DNA from: Candidatus Bathyarchaeota archaeon
GTDB lineage: Archaea; Thermoproteota; Bathyarchaeia; TCS64
Direction: 5' to 3'
Length of the DNA stretch: 27,705 bases
Assembly: GCA_003662205.1 (NCBI GenBank)
Contig: QMXQ01000001.1
Span: 1-27,705, forward strand
Position numbers and translations under genes: made by a program. Shown one piece after another: positions 14,723 through 21,785 of this stretch. Every line of letters starts with the position of its first letter. Positions within the stretch are counted from its first letter, which is position 1. The notes below the pieces were generated by a model, which saw only the letters and a list, made by a program, of their open reading frames with translations, had not been told where the DNA came from and searched no databases.

Positions 14723-14962
14723 GTTAAAACCATAGTATCCCCCAGTTGTTCAGAGTCCTTCGGGAATGGAACTTTCAGATACTTGACCGTCGGGGACTCG
14801 ACAGATCTAATGCTCGAAGCCGGAAGGAACACGATAAGGATCAGGATCGATGTGAACAGAATTGAACCGTTGGCGCTCTTGATCCCGACTGGGGCGACGA
14901 GCATAGGAACGAGCGATGTCATGTTTGACAAGGTTTATGCTCAGAATTTTTACGGAAGTTAG
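14723..14962 (+). pseudogene. Possible C-terminal remnant of a beta-rich secreted protein gene
   Basis: This stretch holds about 79 open codons and ends with TAG, but no convincing start codon or ribosome site precedes it. An in-frame TAG lies just upstream at 14720. The translation looks protein-like: TFRYLTVGDSTDLMLEAG, then RNTIRIRIDVNRIEPLAL, and the end VMFDKVYAQNFYGS. This reads like the last beta strands of a larger extracellular or jelly-roll-type domain. Its GC content is between that of the main genome and the AT-rich genes that follow. I interpret it as a decayed gene end at the edge of the island. The opposite strand also has a 70-codon open frame, which I think is the shadow. Low certainty. 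Confidence 0.35.
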
Positions 14963-14994
14963 ATATGCTTATGTAAACGATCCGAATCGATAGA

Positions 14995-15010
14995 AAAATA
15001 TTTTTAAATC
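14995..15010 (+). promoter_or_regulatory. TATA box for the small zinc-ribbon gene
   Basis: AAAATATTTTTAAATC lies 23-38 bases before the ATG at 15033. A purine-rich BRE-like GAAAA precedes it. The predicted transcript is leaderless or nearly so. Confidence 0.55.
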
Positions 15011-15032
15011 GTTTAGGACCGTTCTCTAATTA

Positions 15033-15266
15033 ATGTCTTGTCCTAAATGTGGGAAAAAACTGATCGAAAGTGATTGGTTTTATTCAAATCCTAATCTTTC
15101 AATTAAAATCAAGTTATATACTTGTAATAATGATAATTGTGAATATAAAAATAATCCCTTTGGTAGGGATAGATTAACAGGAGAATTTTTGGAACCAGAA
15201 CAATTAAAATCAGTTTTATTTTCGCATGACTGGGAAAAAATTAAGAGATTAGAGCAATTAGATTGA
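15033..15266 (+). CDS. Small zinc-ribbon protein of the AT-rich island
   Basis: This 77-residue protein has two cysteine pairs, C3-x2-C6 (MSCPKCGKKL) and C31-x4-C36 (YTCNNDNCEYK), which should bind one zinc in a ribbon. A charged tail of about 30 residues follows. It contains no other recognisable domain. Codons are AT-rich (AAT, TTA, AAA), in contrast to the surrounding genome. It has its own strong TATA box. It converges on the HEPN-motif gene, with 53 bases between the stops. A nucleic-acid-binding or partner-binding role is likely for such a ribbon, but is inference. Confidence 0.75.
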   Translation: MSCPKCGKKLIESDWFYSNPNLSIKIKLYTCNNDNCEYKNNPFGRDRLTGEFLEPEQLKSVLFSHDWEKIKRLEQLD

Positions 15267-15319
15267 TTCTAATAAGATTTCTTACTATATAAAAATTAAA
15301 CATTTAAGGTTAGATCCGA

Positions 15320-16078
15320 TTATATTCTTTGTCTCAAATTCTGAAGTCCCATCTGACAAAATCTTCGAAATCTAATATGAGCATTTGGATCATAAACCCT
15401 GGCCATTTCTATAAAACCCTCTTTGAATTTATCCAGTAAATCATTTCTTTTAGTTGGATCATCAAAGTCCGAAATATAAATGTTAATTGCCTTACACAGA
15501 TCTAAAAATAATTGATGAGGGCTCAGATAAACATTAAATGGTTTTAATCCAACAGGACTGATGTTTAAATGTAAAACATCATCAAATGTTATTGTCCATC
15601 CTATATTTGTGTTTTTCACTTTTATAATCTTAGGCATTTGTGTGTGAACTAAACCATGACGATAAATATAATAAATTAAATCACCATATAATGTATATTC
15701 TCTTTTTACCTGGCCCAAGTAATCCCTCATAAAAAGATAAGCATTTCTTGAGCTATTACTACCTTTATATAATGCGCCCAAAAAGTCAATAACAGGAAAT
15801 ATTATTCTTGGCAAGGCAAAGAAACCAGACCCAGACTTAATATATGAGCAATAGGCCGGTAAAAAATCGTCAATTAAACTCTTTTTTAAATGTTCTTTTA
15901 GATATCTCTTTGCGCCCTTACAAGTAATCTCGTTTTTCCATTCATCAATAGTAGCATACTCTCTAAAATCTCCAGTATTCTGATCATAGCCCCACATTTC
16001 AAAACTGCCTTGAATTCTGGGTGCCATTTTTATAACACCTATTGTATGATGTTTCTCTGAAAATTTAAAGATTCTCAT
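15320..16078 (-). CDS. Unknown protein with R-x4-H (HEPN-type) motif, AT-rich island
   Basis: I do not recognise this 252-residue protein as a whole. Its centre, LIYYIYRHGLVHTQMP, contains R140-x4-H145 in a helical setting. This is the pattern of the HEPN ribonuclease fold (R-x4-6-H), and the wording resembles the Y-R-x-G-L-x-H element of abortive-infection-type and uncharacterised archaeal/bacterial proteins. The region before it is rich in predicted helices (residues 55-135), and after it come short strands and a last helical part. No membrane segment or signal peptide is clear. The start is ATG with AGGTGA directly before it and a minus-strand TATA-like GGATATATT at 16107-16115. It lies between two zinc-ribbon genes of similar AT content. 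A defence or toxin role is a guess from the motif and context. Confidence 0.75.
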   Translation of the reverse strand: MRIFKFSEKHHTIGVIKMAPRIQGSFEMWGYDQNTGDFREYATIDEWKNEITCKGAKRYLKEHLKKSLIDDFLPAYCSYIKSGSGFFALPRIIFPVIDFLGALYKGSNSSRNAYLFMRDYLGQVKREYTLYGDLIYYIYRHGLVHTQMPKIIKVKNTNIGWTITFDDVLHLNISPVGLKPFNVYLSPHQLFLDLCKAINIYISDFDDPTKRNDLLDKFKEGFIEMARVYDPNAHIRFRRFCQMGLQNLRQRI

Positions 16079-16106
16079 TCACCTGAACAAAGAGACACCA
16101 AGATCG

Positions 16107-16115
16107 AATATATCC
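16107..16115 (-). promoter_or_regulatory. TATA-like box for the HEPN-motif gene
   Basis: On the minus strand this reads GGATATATT, 29-37 bases before the ATG at 16078. It is divergent from the promoter at 16137-16150. Confidence 0.45.
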
Positions 16116-16136
16116 AAAAATAGTCGGGCGGTGTGG

Positions 16137-16150
16137 AAAATTTTTAAAAC
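16137..16150 (+). promoter_or_regulatory. TATA box for the zinc-ribbon/helical protein gene
   Basis: AAAATTTTTAAAAC is preceded by GG and closely resembles the box before the other zinc-ribbon gene (14995-15010). The start codon is about 70 bases further on, so a short leader with a GGTGTGATC ribosome site (16211-16219) is expected. Confidence 0.5.
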
Positions 16151-16220
16151 CAGTCAATCGTTATTTTTTACAGAAAATAAGGAGTAAGGGTCTATATGAG
16201 AGTTGAAATGGGTGTGATCT

Positions 16221-16589
16221 GTGTTGGTTCAATATAGTGACTATCGAGTGTGTCCGAAATGTGGAGCGATTTATGACGCTACCTACAAAGATAGATTCTG
16301 TATATGTGGGGCTTTTTTGCTTCAACAAGACGAATCGCTTAGAGGAATGCCTCTCCGAGGTAGTGGCAAGTTTGGAGGAACATATGAGCAAATTCAATAT
16401 TTTATTAAAAAGAGATATGGTGTTTCAGTTAAACCCTGTTGGATAGCGCATGTTAAAGATGCTTATGGATTGACAAGAGGCCCGGCACCAAACCGAAACT
16501 TGTTTGGGAGAACTAATCCGTGTCCGGCTAAATATTGGCACAAAATAGTGGAAGCGCTTAAGTATTATGGTTTGATTCCCTCTGAATAG
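16221..16589 (+). CDS. Zinc-ribbon protein with possible helix-turn-helix, AT-rich island
   Basis: This 122-residue protein starts with a zinc ribbon: C11-x2-C14 (VCPKCGAIYDA) and C27-x-C29 (RFCICGAF). A helical part (IQYFIKKRYGVSVKPCWIAHVKDAYGL, about residues 55-82) could form a helix-turn-helix, and the C-terminal part is WHKIVEALKYYGLIPSE. The layout suggests a small DNA- or RNA-binding protein. The start is GTG at 16221 or TTG at 16224; GGTGTGATCT directly precedes them and is a good match to the archaeal ribosome site. It is divergent from the HEPN-motif gene and may regulate it, by inference from position only. Codons are AT-rich. I do not recognise the family. Confidence 0.7.
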   Translation: MLVQYSDYRVCPKCGAIYDATYKDRFCICGAFLLQQDESLRGMPLRGSGKFGGTYEQIQYFIKKRYGVSVKPCWIAHVKDAYGLTRGPAPNRNLFGRTNPCPAKYWHKIVEALKYYGLIPSE

Positions 16590-16611
16590 TAGCGGCGGCA
16601 TCTCGGGACGA

Positions 16612-17968
16612 TTAAGAAGGGAAAAATCGGCGATTTTTTGTGCCGAGTTTTCTCATAACTAACAGTGCAACGATTTTTGATAGTTCCACGATCTCGTCTA
16701 TCGCCACGTTCTCGTCTTGTTTGTGACCGTTGCTGTAGGGGCCTCCAACGCCCAGGTTGAAGCACGGCATCCCCCCGTCGTTCACCTGGTAGTTCATGTC
16801 CGTGCTCGCGAGGGTCCCTGTGAAGGGTAGCTCCCTGTCCAGGACCTCCTTGATGATGCCCCGCGCCCCCTGTATGTACGGGTGCTCGGGCGACATCACG
16901 TACCCCTCGCGGACGTTGATGACCTCCACCTCGTACTCCAGGTCCGCGTCCGTGGCCTTGACCCCCTCTATGACGGATATGAACTCGTCCCTCATGTCCT
17001 CGAAGGTCTCCCCGGGGATCATCCCCCTGAGGACCTCCTCCTCGCATCGGTCGGGGACCGTCGCGCCCTGGACGCCGCCCCTGATGGTCCCTATGTTCAG
17101 CATCGCCGTCAGCTTCTCTATCCCGACCTCCCTCAGCGCCGACGGGAGCTCTATGCCCGGGACCGCCCTCTGCCGCCTCAGCAGCACGTTCCTCCAGTAG
17201 TCGTTCAGCGCCACGTTGATCTTGGACATCTTCTCGATGGCGTTCACGCCGAGGATGGGCAGCTGCCCGTGATACGACCTCCCGAAGGTGCAGACCATGA
17301 ACCTGGTCCTCCCCTGCGCCGCCAAGCCTATCCCCGTCAACGACCCGTCCAGCTGGACGCCGTAGTCCGCCTTGACTATGCCCTCCCTGATCAGGTAGCC
17401 GAGCCCCGCCACGCCGCCGATCTCCTCGTCACAGTTCCCCGTGAGGATCAGGTCCCCCTCAAGCTCGACCCCCAGCTCGTGCAGCGCCTCCAGGGCGAAG
17501 ACCAGGGCGACGCACTCCCCCTTGTCGTCGCTGACGCCCCTACCCCAGATGTAGCCGCCGCCCCTATCGTAGGGGCTCACCCCGTAGGGGCTCTCCCTGG
17601 TCACCTCCCCGCCGAGGGGGTCCACCGTCCAACCCCCCTCCTGTATCGCCGCGGTGTCGATGTGAGCGCTGACGTGGAGAGTCGGCCTCCCCCGCTTCCC
17701 CCTGTACCGGGCCACGACGTTGCTTCTCGGCCCCTCAAGCCCCATCAACTCCCCCGCCCGAGAGCTTCAGATATCTCTCCGGCGCCTCGTGGACGCTCAC
17801 CTCGTAGCCGTACCTGCTGAGCCTGTCCGCCAGGATGTCGCAGAGCCTGTTGTAGTTCAGCCCCGGCGGCACCTGGGTGTCGACGCGCACGAGCCTCTGG
17901 AGGAACCGCACCATCTCATCCCGACGCTCCTCCAGATACGAGAACACGGCTCCCTTCAGATCCACCAT
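16612..17968 (-). pseudogene. M20 family metallopeptidase (ArgE/DapE-like), split by a one-base frameshift
   Basis: Two overlapping frames together make one M20 enzyme of about 450 residues. The first (ATG 17968 to TGA 17735) gives the N-terminal part, MVRFLQRLVRVDTQVPPG and LADRLSRYGYEV, ending in LKLSGGG. The second (16612-17748) carries the metal site: HVSAHIDT, WGRGVSDDKGEC, TGNCDEEIGG, QLDGS, and the late ligand in NGHKQDENV. The shift falls in a run of five G (minus strand) at about 17752-17756. With four G the frame would read straight through as LSGGELMGLEGPRSN. So this is either a real inactivating mutation or a homopolymer assembly error. The intact enzyme would cleave an N-acyl amino acid or a peptide using two zinc or cobalt ions. 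Confidence 0.85.
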
Positions 17969-17976
17969 TTAAACCA

Positions 17977-18028
17977 ATTCTGCAGTCCCGCCCTTTTCTC
18001 TTAAGCTTTTCACAAAAGATTGCAGAAT
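17977..18028. repeat. Nested inverted repeats around the M20 gene promoter
   Basis: ATTCTGCA at 17977-17984 and TGCAGAAT at 18021-18028 are perfect inverted copies. Between them lie CTTAAG-like TATA sequence and a small perfect hairpin, CTTTT-CAC-AAAAG (18006-18018). On the minus strand the TATA-like AGCTTAAG would sit about 35 bases before the peptidase ATG. The arrangement could be an operator pair or, on the other reading, the end of the tRNA transcript. Confidence 0.45.
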
Positions 18029-18060
18029 CGGTGAGGGCTGGACACAACCAGACAGGTGAA

Positions 18061-18136
18061 TGGTAGCCCGGGAGAGATTCGAACTCTCGTCAGGAGGTCC
18101 AGAGCCTCCCATCCTTGACCGCTAGACGACCGGGCT
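18061..18136 (-). tRNA. tRNA-Gln (anticodon CTG)
   Basis: On the minus strand the acceptor stem AGCCCGG pairs perfectly with CCGGGCT, followed by discriminator A and an encoded CCA. The anticodon stem GGAGG/CCTCC encloses the loop CTCTGGA, giving anticodon CTG, which reads CAG glutamine codons. The T arm is GAGAG-TTCGAAT-CTCTC. The D arm pairs GTCT with GGAT, including G-T pairs. There is no intron. The body without CCA is 73 bases. Archaea usually charge this tRNA with Glu and convert it by GatDE. It is flanked on the same strand by the nucleotidyltransferase-like gene and the M20 gene. Confidence 0.95.
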
Positions 18137-18162
18137 GCTACGGATCGTTTACACAGGGCGGA

Positions 18163-18172
18163 TTAATATAAG
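18163..18172 (-). promoter_or_regulatory. TATA-like box for tRNA-Gln
   Basis: On the minus strand this reads CTTATATTAA, 27-36 bases before the tRNA 5' end, the normal archaeal spacing. It sits in the 49-base gap after the nucleotidyltransferase gene. Confidence 0.55.
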
Positions 18173-18185
18173 TCTAACCGAGGCC

Positions 18186-19298
18186 TCAGCCCCTGCCGAC
18201 GAGGCCGTCTATCATCTCCCGCCTCTTCTTCCTGATGTAGGCGATGATGGATCGGGCGGACTCGATCTCCTGCCTGACCGCGTTCCTCTCCAGATTCCTC
18301 AGGTTGAATATCTCAGTGGCGCCGTCGTAGATGCCGGCGGGCCCCTCATAGAGGCTGATGGTCTTGAAGAGGGCGGTGTAGTCGAACTTGGCGCCCTGCT
18401 TCGCGGAGATGAGCCACGCGTAGTCCTGGAGCAGAGGCAGCAGCCAGCCCCGCATATAGTTGGCGGCCTCGATGAAGTTGTTCTCGTCGAGCATCTCCTC
18501 CACCCTGACGAAGACCCCCTTCAGCACCGTCGGGTCCGTGAGGTAGTTGATCTCGTCCCGGAGCATCTCGTGGAGCCCCTCGACCACCTCCCGGTTGTCC
18601 GCCATGTACTGGGATATCCTCCGCCACACGCTCTCGAACCGGTCGAGATAGGAGGAGACGTCCGCCTTCTCAAGCCCCCCGAGGCGGGTGTTGCTGAGGA
18701 TGACCTTGTAGATGCCTATCATGTCGATCTTCTGGCACGCCCTCCGCAGGTTCCAGACGAAGGCGCCCCGGGTTATGGGGATGCCCGCGATGTCCATGAT
18801 GATGTGGGCGATGGGAGTCAGGCTCATGTCAGAGAACAGGGAGGCGGTCTCAAGGTCGCCCCGAGTCATGGCCGCCGTCGCCCTGCTCAGGTAGGTATCG
18901 GCGCTCGAAAGATACTGCTCCGTCCTCACCTCCACCCTGCCGGGGGTCCTGTAGTTCCCCTCCACCCAGTCCCTGGCCCGCTTGAGCATGCCGCTCGGAT
19001 CGTAGAGTATGATGGTCTCATGGAGCATGTGATCGACGACGGGGCTGATCACCTCCGCCACCCACTTCCGGGGGATGCGACTGATGTCCATCAGCAACCC
19101 ATCATATTCAACCCTCTCATGGAGCTCGTAGTCGAACTCTCGCCTGTCGACCACCAGCACATCGTAGTCGCTCGCGGGGGACGCGTCGTACCTGCTCCAG
19201 CTGCCGAACAGCCCTATGGACGAGACGGTCGCCTGCTTCGCCAGGTCCTCGACGAACCTGTTGAAGGTGGAGCTGATCTCCCTGGGTAACGCCGCCAA
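18186..19298 (-). CDS. Nucleotidyltransferase-domain protein with long helical C-terminal region
   Basis: The first 80 residues of this 370-residue protein are a minimal nucleotidyltransferase of the pol-beta type: G32-S33 in GLFGSWSRYDASPASDYDVLVVD, with D44 and D46 as the first metal-binding pair and D71 in LLMDISRI as the third carboxylate. The remaining 280 residues are mostly helices, without a sequence I can name. They are placed like the helical substrate-binding or HEPN-type domains that often follow or partner such enzymes. It could transfer a nucleotide to a protein, RNA or small molecule, but the target is unknown. The start is TTG (TTG GCG GCG), the best fit before the domain. It is upstream of tRNA-Gln on the same strand. 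Confidence 0.78.
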   Translation of the reverse strand: MAALPREISSTFNRFVEDLAKQATVSSIGLFGSWSRYDASPASDYDVLVVDRREFDYELHERVEYDGLLMDISRIPRKWVAEVISPVVDHMLHETIILYDPSGMLKRARDWVEGNYRTPGRVEVRTEQYLSSADTYLSRATAAMTRGDLETASLFSDMSLTPIAHIIMDIAGIPITRGAFVWNLRRACQKIDMIGIYKVILSNTRLGGLEKADVSSYLDRFESVWRRISQYMADNREVVEGLHEMLRDEINYLTDPTVLKGVFVRVEEMLDENNFIEAANYMRGWLLPLLQDYAWLISAKQGAKFDYTALFKTISLYEGPAGIYDGATEIFNLRNLERNAVRQEIESARSIIAYIRKKRREMIDGLVGRG

Positions 19299-19471
19299 TC
19301 CTACAACCCCGATACACTTAACACGACTATCAGGCTTTATCTTTTGCCTTCCCTTCCCCCGTCCTTGAAGCCTTCAGGAATCATAAACCCCTCTGGGTTC
19401 TCTATTCCCCTCCCGCCTCTTCTATATATTAACTCCAGATCTCTATAAAATATGGAAGAAAAAAACGAAAA

Positions 19472-19481
19472 GTTTAAATAC
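19472..19481 (+). promoter_or_regulatory. Strong BRE/TATA promoter of the tfb gene
   Basis: GTTTAAATAC is preceded by the purine-rich CGAAAA (BRE-like). Transcription should start near base 19500, about 98 bases before the tfb ATG. The leader is therefore unusually long for this window. Confidence 0.6.
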
Positions 19482-19500
19482 TACAACCAGGGGGAGACTA

Positions 19501-19527
19501 ATGCTCCAGATGATCAGATTGTTCTGA
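19501..19527 (+). promoter_or_regulatory. Upstream mini-ORF and inverted repeat in the tfb leader
   Basis: ATG at 19501 has GGGGGAG before it and opens a frame of eight codons (MLQMIRLF) ending TGA at 19525. An exact inverted repeat, ATCAGA-TTGT-TCTGAT (19513-19528), covers its end. The predicted transcript starts at or just before this ATG. Translation of this leader peptide could affect the hairpin or reach of ribosomes to tfb. Confidence 0.35.
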
Positions 19528-19597
19528 TTCTCACTGGGATGAGGAAGATTCTGTGATGGGTTGAATCGTCTCGGATCCCTATATATTGGGGGAGAGT

Positions 19598-20521
19598 ATG
19601 AAGCGGAGAGAGAAGCTCGGTAGCGAGGATGTATGTCCCGAGTGCGGGAGTAGCATGATCATTCATGACGAGGAGTCGGGGGAGATCATCTGCGGGAGCT
19701 GCGGCCTCGTCATCACGGAGTCCATCATCAATAAGGGTCCCGAGTGGAGGGCCTTCACCCAGAGCGAGAAGGAGTCGCGGAGCCGTGTGGGCGTCCCCAT
19801 CTCCTTCTCCGTCCATGATAAGGGCCTGACGACCATGATCGGCCGGGTCGGCAGGGATGCCTTCGGGAGGAAGATTCCGCTCAAGACGAAGCTCCAGATG
19901 CTCCGTCTGAGGAAGTGGCAGATCAGGTCTAGGGTCCATTCCTCCGTTGACAGGAACCTGGCCCAGGCCATGGCGGAGCTCGACAGGCTGACGGACAAGC
20001 TGCACATCCCTCCGCCCATCAAGGAGAAGGCTGCCATAACCTACCGGAAGGCCCTGGAGAAGGGCCTGGTCCGGGGGCGGTCCATCTCAGCCATCGCGGC
20101 GGCGTCGCTGTACGCGGCGTGCCGCGTCACCCAGACGCCGAGGACCCTGAGGGAGATCGCCAGGCACAGCCCCATAGAGAAGAAGGATATCGCCCGCTGC
20201 TACAGGCTCCTTCTGCGGGAGCTGCGGCTCCAGATGCCGATACCCGCGGCCCAGCTCAGGGTGCCGAAGATCGCGGCGAAGGTGGGCATCGGGGAGAAGA
20301 CGCAGCAGACCGCGGTCGAGATCCTGCGGAAGGCGGAGAAGCTGAGGACGACGGCGGGCAAGGACCCGATGGGCCTCGCGGCGGCCGCCCTCTACATAGC
20401 GTGCGTGCTGAACGACGAGAAGCGGACCCAGAAGATGATCGCGGACGCGGCGGGGGTCACGGAGGTCACCATCCGCAACCGCTACAAGGGGCTTAAGGAA
20501 GCCCTGAAGCTTGACATTTAA
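19598..20521 (+). CDS. tfb: Transcription initiation factor B (TFB/TFIIB)
   Basis: TFB bridges TBP-bound promoter DNA and RNA polymerase. The N-terminal zinc ribbon uses C13, C16 (VCPECGS), C32 and C35 (IICGSCGLV). The B-reader region follows (GPEWRAFTQSEKESRSRVG, then PISFSVHDKGLTTMIG). Two cyclin repeats come next, the first with SISAIAAASLYAACR and TPRTLREIA and the second with PMGLAAAALYIACVL and VTEVTIRNRYKGLKEAL. With ATG at 19598 it has 307 residues, the usual length. This ATG has GGGGGAG at good spacing; a TTG at 19586 would add four residues. It is the clearest archaeal marker here. The leader is long, with a mini-ORF and an inverted repeat. Confidence 0.97.
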   Translation: MKRREKLGSEDVCPECGSSMIIHDEESGEIICGSCGLVITESIINKGPEWRAFTQSEKESRSRVGVPISFSVHDKGLTTMIGRVGRDAFGRKIPLKTKLQMLRLRKWQIRSRVHSSVDRNLAQAMAELDRLTDKLHIPPPIKEKAAITYRKALEKGLVRGRSISAIAAASLYAACRVTQTPRTLREIARHSPIEKKDIARCYRLLLRELRLQMPIPAAQLRVPKIAAKVGIGEKTQQTAVEILRKAEKLRTTAGKDPMGLAAAALYIACVLNDEKRTQKMIADAAGVTEVTIRNRYKGLKEALKLDI

Positions 20522-20526
20522 CAACG

Positions 20527-20535
20527 GATAAATAC
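20527..20535 (+). promoter_or_regulatory. TATA-like box for the DUF373 gene
   Basis: GATAAATAC lies 32-40 bases before the ATG at 20567 and starts six bases after the tfb stop. A GGGTTGGGG ribosome site precedes the ATG. Confidence 0.5.
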
Positions 20536-20566
20536 CAATTGCCCCACCTTAAAGGGTTGGGGACAT

Positions 20567-21706
20567 ATGTCCGAGCCCGAGGGAGCACGCGACAGGACGC
20601 TTATCCTCTGCATAGATAGAGATGACGATATCGGACGGAAGGCCGACGTCGAGACGCCCATCCTTGGCAGGGAGGTGAACCTCAGGGCGGCCGCGGAGCT
20701 GGCCCTGGCCGACCCGGAGGAGGCGGACGCCAACGCCATGTTCGGCGCCGTCAAGCTCTACGACCAGCTCTCGAAGAACTCCGACAGGTCGTATCAGGTG
20801 GCGACGATAGCCGGCTCACCCATGGGCGGGGTCGCCGCCGACAGGAGGATCGTCGAGGAGCTTGAGGCGGTGCTCGAGTCCTACCCGGCGACGGACGTCA
20901 TCCTGGTGACCGACGGCTTCTCCGACGAGTCCATTCTTCCCATCATCCAGTCCCGGGTGCCCATCACCTCCATCCACCATGTGGTCGTCAAGCACAGCGA
21001 GCGGATCGAGGAGACCTGGGCGGTGATGCTCCGATACCTCAAGATGATGGTGAACGACCCCCACTACTCCCGGCTCAGCCTCGGCGTGCCCGGGATCATG
21101 CTCGTCATCCTCGGCGTCCTCCTCGTCTTCAACCAGCTTGAGAACGCGGGGATGGTGCTCACCTTCGTCATGGGGGTGGTGCTCCTCATCAAGGGGTTCG
21201 GCTGGGACGAGAAGCTCGCCATGATAAAGCTGAAGCTACCCCCGCCGGAGCGGCAGCTAGTGCTCGCCTCCCTCAGCGTGGGCGTCTTCCTCACCGTGGT
21301 GGGCTGCTTCCGAGGCGTCGTCGGCGCCTCGCGCTACGTGCCGAGCTACGCGCCGCGCCTATGGCAGGACTTCCGGTTCTGGCTTCAGCTCTCGCCGACG
21401 CTGGCGGGCGCCTTCCTGCTCGGCGCGATAGACTTCATCATCCTGGGGGCGATGGTCTCCCTCATCGGCGGCGTCGCCTCCTACTACATGCAGCGGGACT
21501 CCAAGATACTGTGGAACATCGTCGGGATGATCGTGACCTTCTGGCTCCGGTTCATCGCCATCGAGTCCGCCAAGGTGCTCATGGAGCCGGAGAAGGTGCT
21601 AACCCTCCAATCCCCCCTGGTCTTCATGGCCATAGCCGGGGTCGTGACGACCATCACCTCCGTCTTCGTCATCTACGGAACCCGGAAAAAGCTGCACTTC
21701 AAGTAG
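20567..21706 (+). CDS. DUF373 family archaeal membrane protein
   Basis: This 379-residue protein has the DUF373 layout. The N-terminal soluble domain (to about residue 165) opens with RTLILCIDRDDDIGRKA and contains TPILGREVNLRAA, DPEEADANAMFGAVKLYD, TIAGSP, and DVILVTDGFSDESILPII. About six membrane segments follow (for example GVPGIMLVILGVLLVF, MVLTFVMGVVLLI, and FIILGAMVSLIGGVAS). The family is widespread in archaea and its function is not known. The acidic CIDRDDD motif suggests a metal or nucleotide site, but that is only inference. Start ATG has GGGG just before it and its own TATA-like box. Confidence 0.93.
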   Translation: MSEPEGARDRTLILCIDRDDDIGRKADVETPILGREVNLRAAAELALADPEEADANAMFGAVKLYDQLSKNSDRSYQVATIAGSPMGGVAADRRIVEELEAVLESYPATDVILVTDGFSDESILPIIQSRVPITSIHHVVVKHSERIEETWAVMLRYLKMMVNDPHYSRLSLGVPGIMLVILGVLLVFNQLENAGMVLTFVMGVVLLIKGFGWDEKLAMIKLKLPPPERQLVLASLSVGVFLTVVGCFRGVVGASRYVPSYAPRLWQDFRFWLQLSPTLAGAFLLGAIDFIILGAMVSLIGGVASYYMQRDSKILWNIVGMIVTFWLRFIAIESAKVLMEPEKVLTLQSPLVFMAIAGVVTTITSVFVIYGTRKKLHFK

Positions 21707-21785
21707 GCTGTTCCTTTTCCTTATTCTCCTAGTAACGTCATAGTTTTATCTCCGGGACCCCATCGGTATATGAGGTCTGCCTGAG

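Noticed and set aside
14719..14931. A 70-codon minus-strand frame with a hydrophobic stretch
   Set aside because: It starts with TTG without a ribosome site and the plus strand reads more like protein here.
17735..17748. Programmed frameshift or a true two-gene operon for the M20 peptidase
   Set aside because: There is no stimulatory structure or classic slip site beyond the G run, and neither part alone is a complete enzyme; a homopolymer indel is simpler.
18061..18136. tRNA-Gln as the attachment site of the AT-rich island
   Set aside because: The island ends 1.4 kb away with the M20 gene between, no integrase is seen, and I found no second copy of the tRNA end.
19502..19560. C/D box small RNA in the tfb leader (GATGATC, CTGA, GATGAGG, CTGT)
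   Set aside because: Three of the four boxes deviate from consensus and the spacers are too short or uneven for guide sequences.
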